DNA of 64,000 bases from Moringa oleifera (taxonomy: Eukaryota > Streptophyta > Magnoliopsida > Brassicales > Moringaceae): NCBI GenBank assembly GCA_021397835.1, contig JAJFZO010000566.1:4774001-4838000 (forward strand). The letters are read 5' to 3'. The notes beneath the pieces were generated by a model that was given only the letters and a program-made list of their open reading frames with translations, was not told where the DNA came from and did not search any database. The position numbers were made by a program, and so were the translations under genes. This document shows, in pieces, positions 62,586 to 64,000 of this stretch (positions within the stretch are counted from its first letter, which is position 1; every line of letters begins with the position of its first letter).

Positions 62586-63182
62586 ATGAGCCTTACTGTT
62601 CCTATGTTCTCATCCTATCTATGTCTGCTCTTCTGCTTCTTCTTCTTACTGACTCCTCTCACGAAATGCTCCATGATCGGTGCTGTATCCGCCAATAATG
62701 ATATAATCAACCAAACTTGCAAGACATGTGCTGATAAGTCCACAATCTTTAGCTATGACTTCTGTGAAACTTCTCTGCAAGCAGTTCCTGTAAGCCACGC
62801 CACAAATCTTGAAGTACTTGCTATCATTGCAATGGAGCTAGCCGTAGACGACGCAACAAACACTATTTCTAGCATAAGAGAGTTGTTGGGTAATGGAAGT
62901 TTTGACTCATTTGCCTTAGCATGCTTGGAGGATTGCTTGGAGCTGTATTCGGATGGGGTTGTGAGAATGGTAAATGCAATAGAAGCATTTTTCAATCGCC
63001 GCTATGGCACTGTTATAACATGGATGAGTGCAGTCATGGAAGGGGCGACAACATGTGAGGAAGGGTTCACAGAAAAGCAAGGAGAAGTATCTCCAATGAC
63101 AAGAGAGAATTACAGTCTCTTCCAGTTATGTGATATTGCATTATGCATCATTAATTTGCTTTCTCTAGCTGTATATTCTTAA
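62586..63182 (+). CDS. G9: divergent secreted PMEI-fold protein (putative invertase inhibitor-like)
   Basis: It encodes 198 residues from the ATG at 62586; the frame is open further upstream but has no earlier ATG. Residues 1-28 form a hydrophobic signal peptide. The four fold cysteines line up with the array proteins: C45 and C60 with the same 15-residue spacing ('TCKTC...YDFC'), C117 ('LEDCLELYSD') and C157 ('TTCEEGFTEK'). Extra cysteines at 48, 113, 182 and 187 are absent from G1. 'VSPMTRENYSLFQL' matches the array 'SPLTNENKFYYES'. It lies outside the array and lacks its promoter modules. It has the general features of the Pla a 1-like group; the target enzyme is unknown. Confidence 0.9.
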   Translation: MSLTVPMFSSYLCLLFCFFFLLTPLTKCSMIGAVSANNDIINQTCKTCADKSTIFSYDFCETSLQAVPVSHATNLEVLAIIAMELAVDDATNTISSIRELLGNGSFDSFALACLEDCLELYSDGVVRMVNAIEAFFNRRYGTVITWMSAVMEGATTCEEGFTEKQGEVSPMTRENYSLFQLCDIALCIINLLSLAVYS

Positions 63183-63379
63183 GTACTCTTTAAATATGTT
63201 TATTACATTGCCAAGATAATGATAAGATGGCAGTTGTTCTGTCAGAGAGAACTAAGAAAGTAGCAACTTAGCTCTACTATTGGTCAACATAGCAGAAACT
63301 GTAGATAGGTGCCATCTGACATTAACTATCCTTAAGAAGTGAAGATGAATTGGTGTATTAACCAAAAGGAGGGCAGACA

Positions 63380-63690
63380 GTAGAGACATGGGATGTGTAC
63401 CTGCGAGCTGATGCTAACTGAGAAGCAAACATCTTTTCAACTGAAGCATCAGTGGCTTGATTTGCTCCCTTTTCTGTGATTTCTAAGCACCAGTATGATC
63501 ATGTTAAAGAGCCGCTTGTGAATAATTCACTGACACCGAGATCTCTCCCAGTACGGGCACCTTGCACACCTGGATTCTGCTTTTCAGATCCACCGTGGAG
63601 TGCATCTCTATTTGCCAGTGCACGTGTTGCTAATCTCCTGGAAGCTTCATTTCGTTGTGAAGATCCTGAGCATGCCCCATTTACATGATC
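63380..63690 (-). other. Possible exons of an unidentified - strand gene
   Basis: On the - strand, a frame from about 63690 reads 'SGSSQRNEASRRLATRALAN...' to a TGA near 63508. The same frame then continues 'EKGANQATDASVEKMFASQL' up to CAG|GTACAC near 63402, which looks like a splice donor. Base composition here is gene-like compared with the AT-rich flanks. I do not recognise the protein. The + strand frame 63476-63688 is probably its shadow. Confidence 0.3.
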
Positions 63691-64000
63691 ACTCGTTCAC
63701 TTGTGTCAAATATTAAAACGTTTATTAGATTTAGGTTCAAAACATTATTTCCTCTCTATTATAAACATATGCAATTGCATTTCTAAAATATAAACAAACT
63801 TAATGTACAGCCTGAAATGTATTAACATTATAATCCAAATTGACGTGATGAACTGCTAGAATAGAAGTGATCAACATTGATGGCATAAAATAAATCAACA
63901 CATATATCAAGTTACTCCAACAGATCCAACATAACAGTAAATTTTTTTAAATTGTAAAAATTAACTTTATCATGTTCCAAATATATTTGTCTTCCAATTT
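63691..64000. other. AT-rich right edge
   Basis: No feature is recognised. It could be intron or flank of the possible - strand gene. Confidence 0.35.

Overview
This window reads as nuclear DNA from a flowering plant, most likely a eudicot. It carries an intronless class III secretory peroxidase, a decayed plant-type LINE, a decayed Mutator-like (MULE) DNA transposon and a cluster of small secreted four-cysteine proteins of the pectin methylesterase/invertase inhibitor (PMEI) fold. These proteins most resemble the 'putative invertase inhibitor' (Pla a 1-like) branch. Noncoding DNA is very AT-rich with many poly-A/T runs and AT microsatellites. No bacterial, organellar or RNA-gene features were seen. 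The species cannot be named from the sequence alone.

Layout: (1) 351-1340, peroxidase, + strand. (2) about 2400-7800, broken LINE with gag-like, endonuclease, reverse transcriptase, zf-RVT and RNase H remnants, and an internal 600-bp duplication. (3) 8254-14019, an old MULE bounded by about 146-bp terminal inverted repeats, with a broken transposase on the - strand. (4) about 14560-58450, a long array built from one ancestral module: AT-rich upstream flank, promoter, PMEI-like gene, downstream flank. The array holds eight open PMEI frames (G1-G6 at 22119, 26809, 31497, 36186, 40874 and 44247; G7 at 51734; G8 near 55924/55985) and four clear pseudogenes (near 15852, 16884, 47142 and 48212). 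G8 is itself frameshifted at its signal peptide. (5) 58450-62500, AT-rich DNA with a MITE relative and a 495-bp tandem duplication. (6) 62586-63182, a divergent single PMEI-like gene (G9), followed by possible exons of an unidentified - strand gene near the right edge.

The most striking part is 22.1-45.5 kb. Four successive gene-to-gene distances are 4690, 4688, 4689 and 4688 bases, and a fifth is cut to 3373 by an internal deletion. G1-G5 encode the same 180-residue protein and G6 differs by one residue. The roughly 4-kb spacers are also nearly identical, so the block is either a very recent expansion or strongly homogenised, and it should be checked for assembly error. Older, diverged copies flank it on both sides. 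The genes probably act as a dosage-amplified set of secreted inhibitors of cell-wall or vacuolar invertase or of pectin methylesterase; the actual target is inference.
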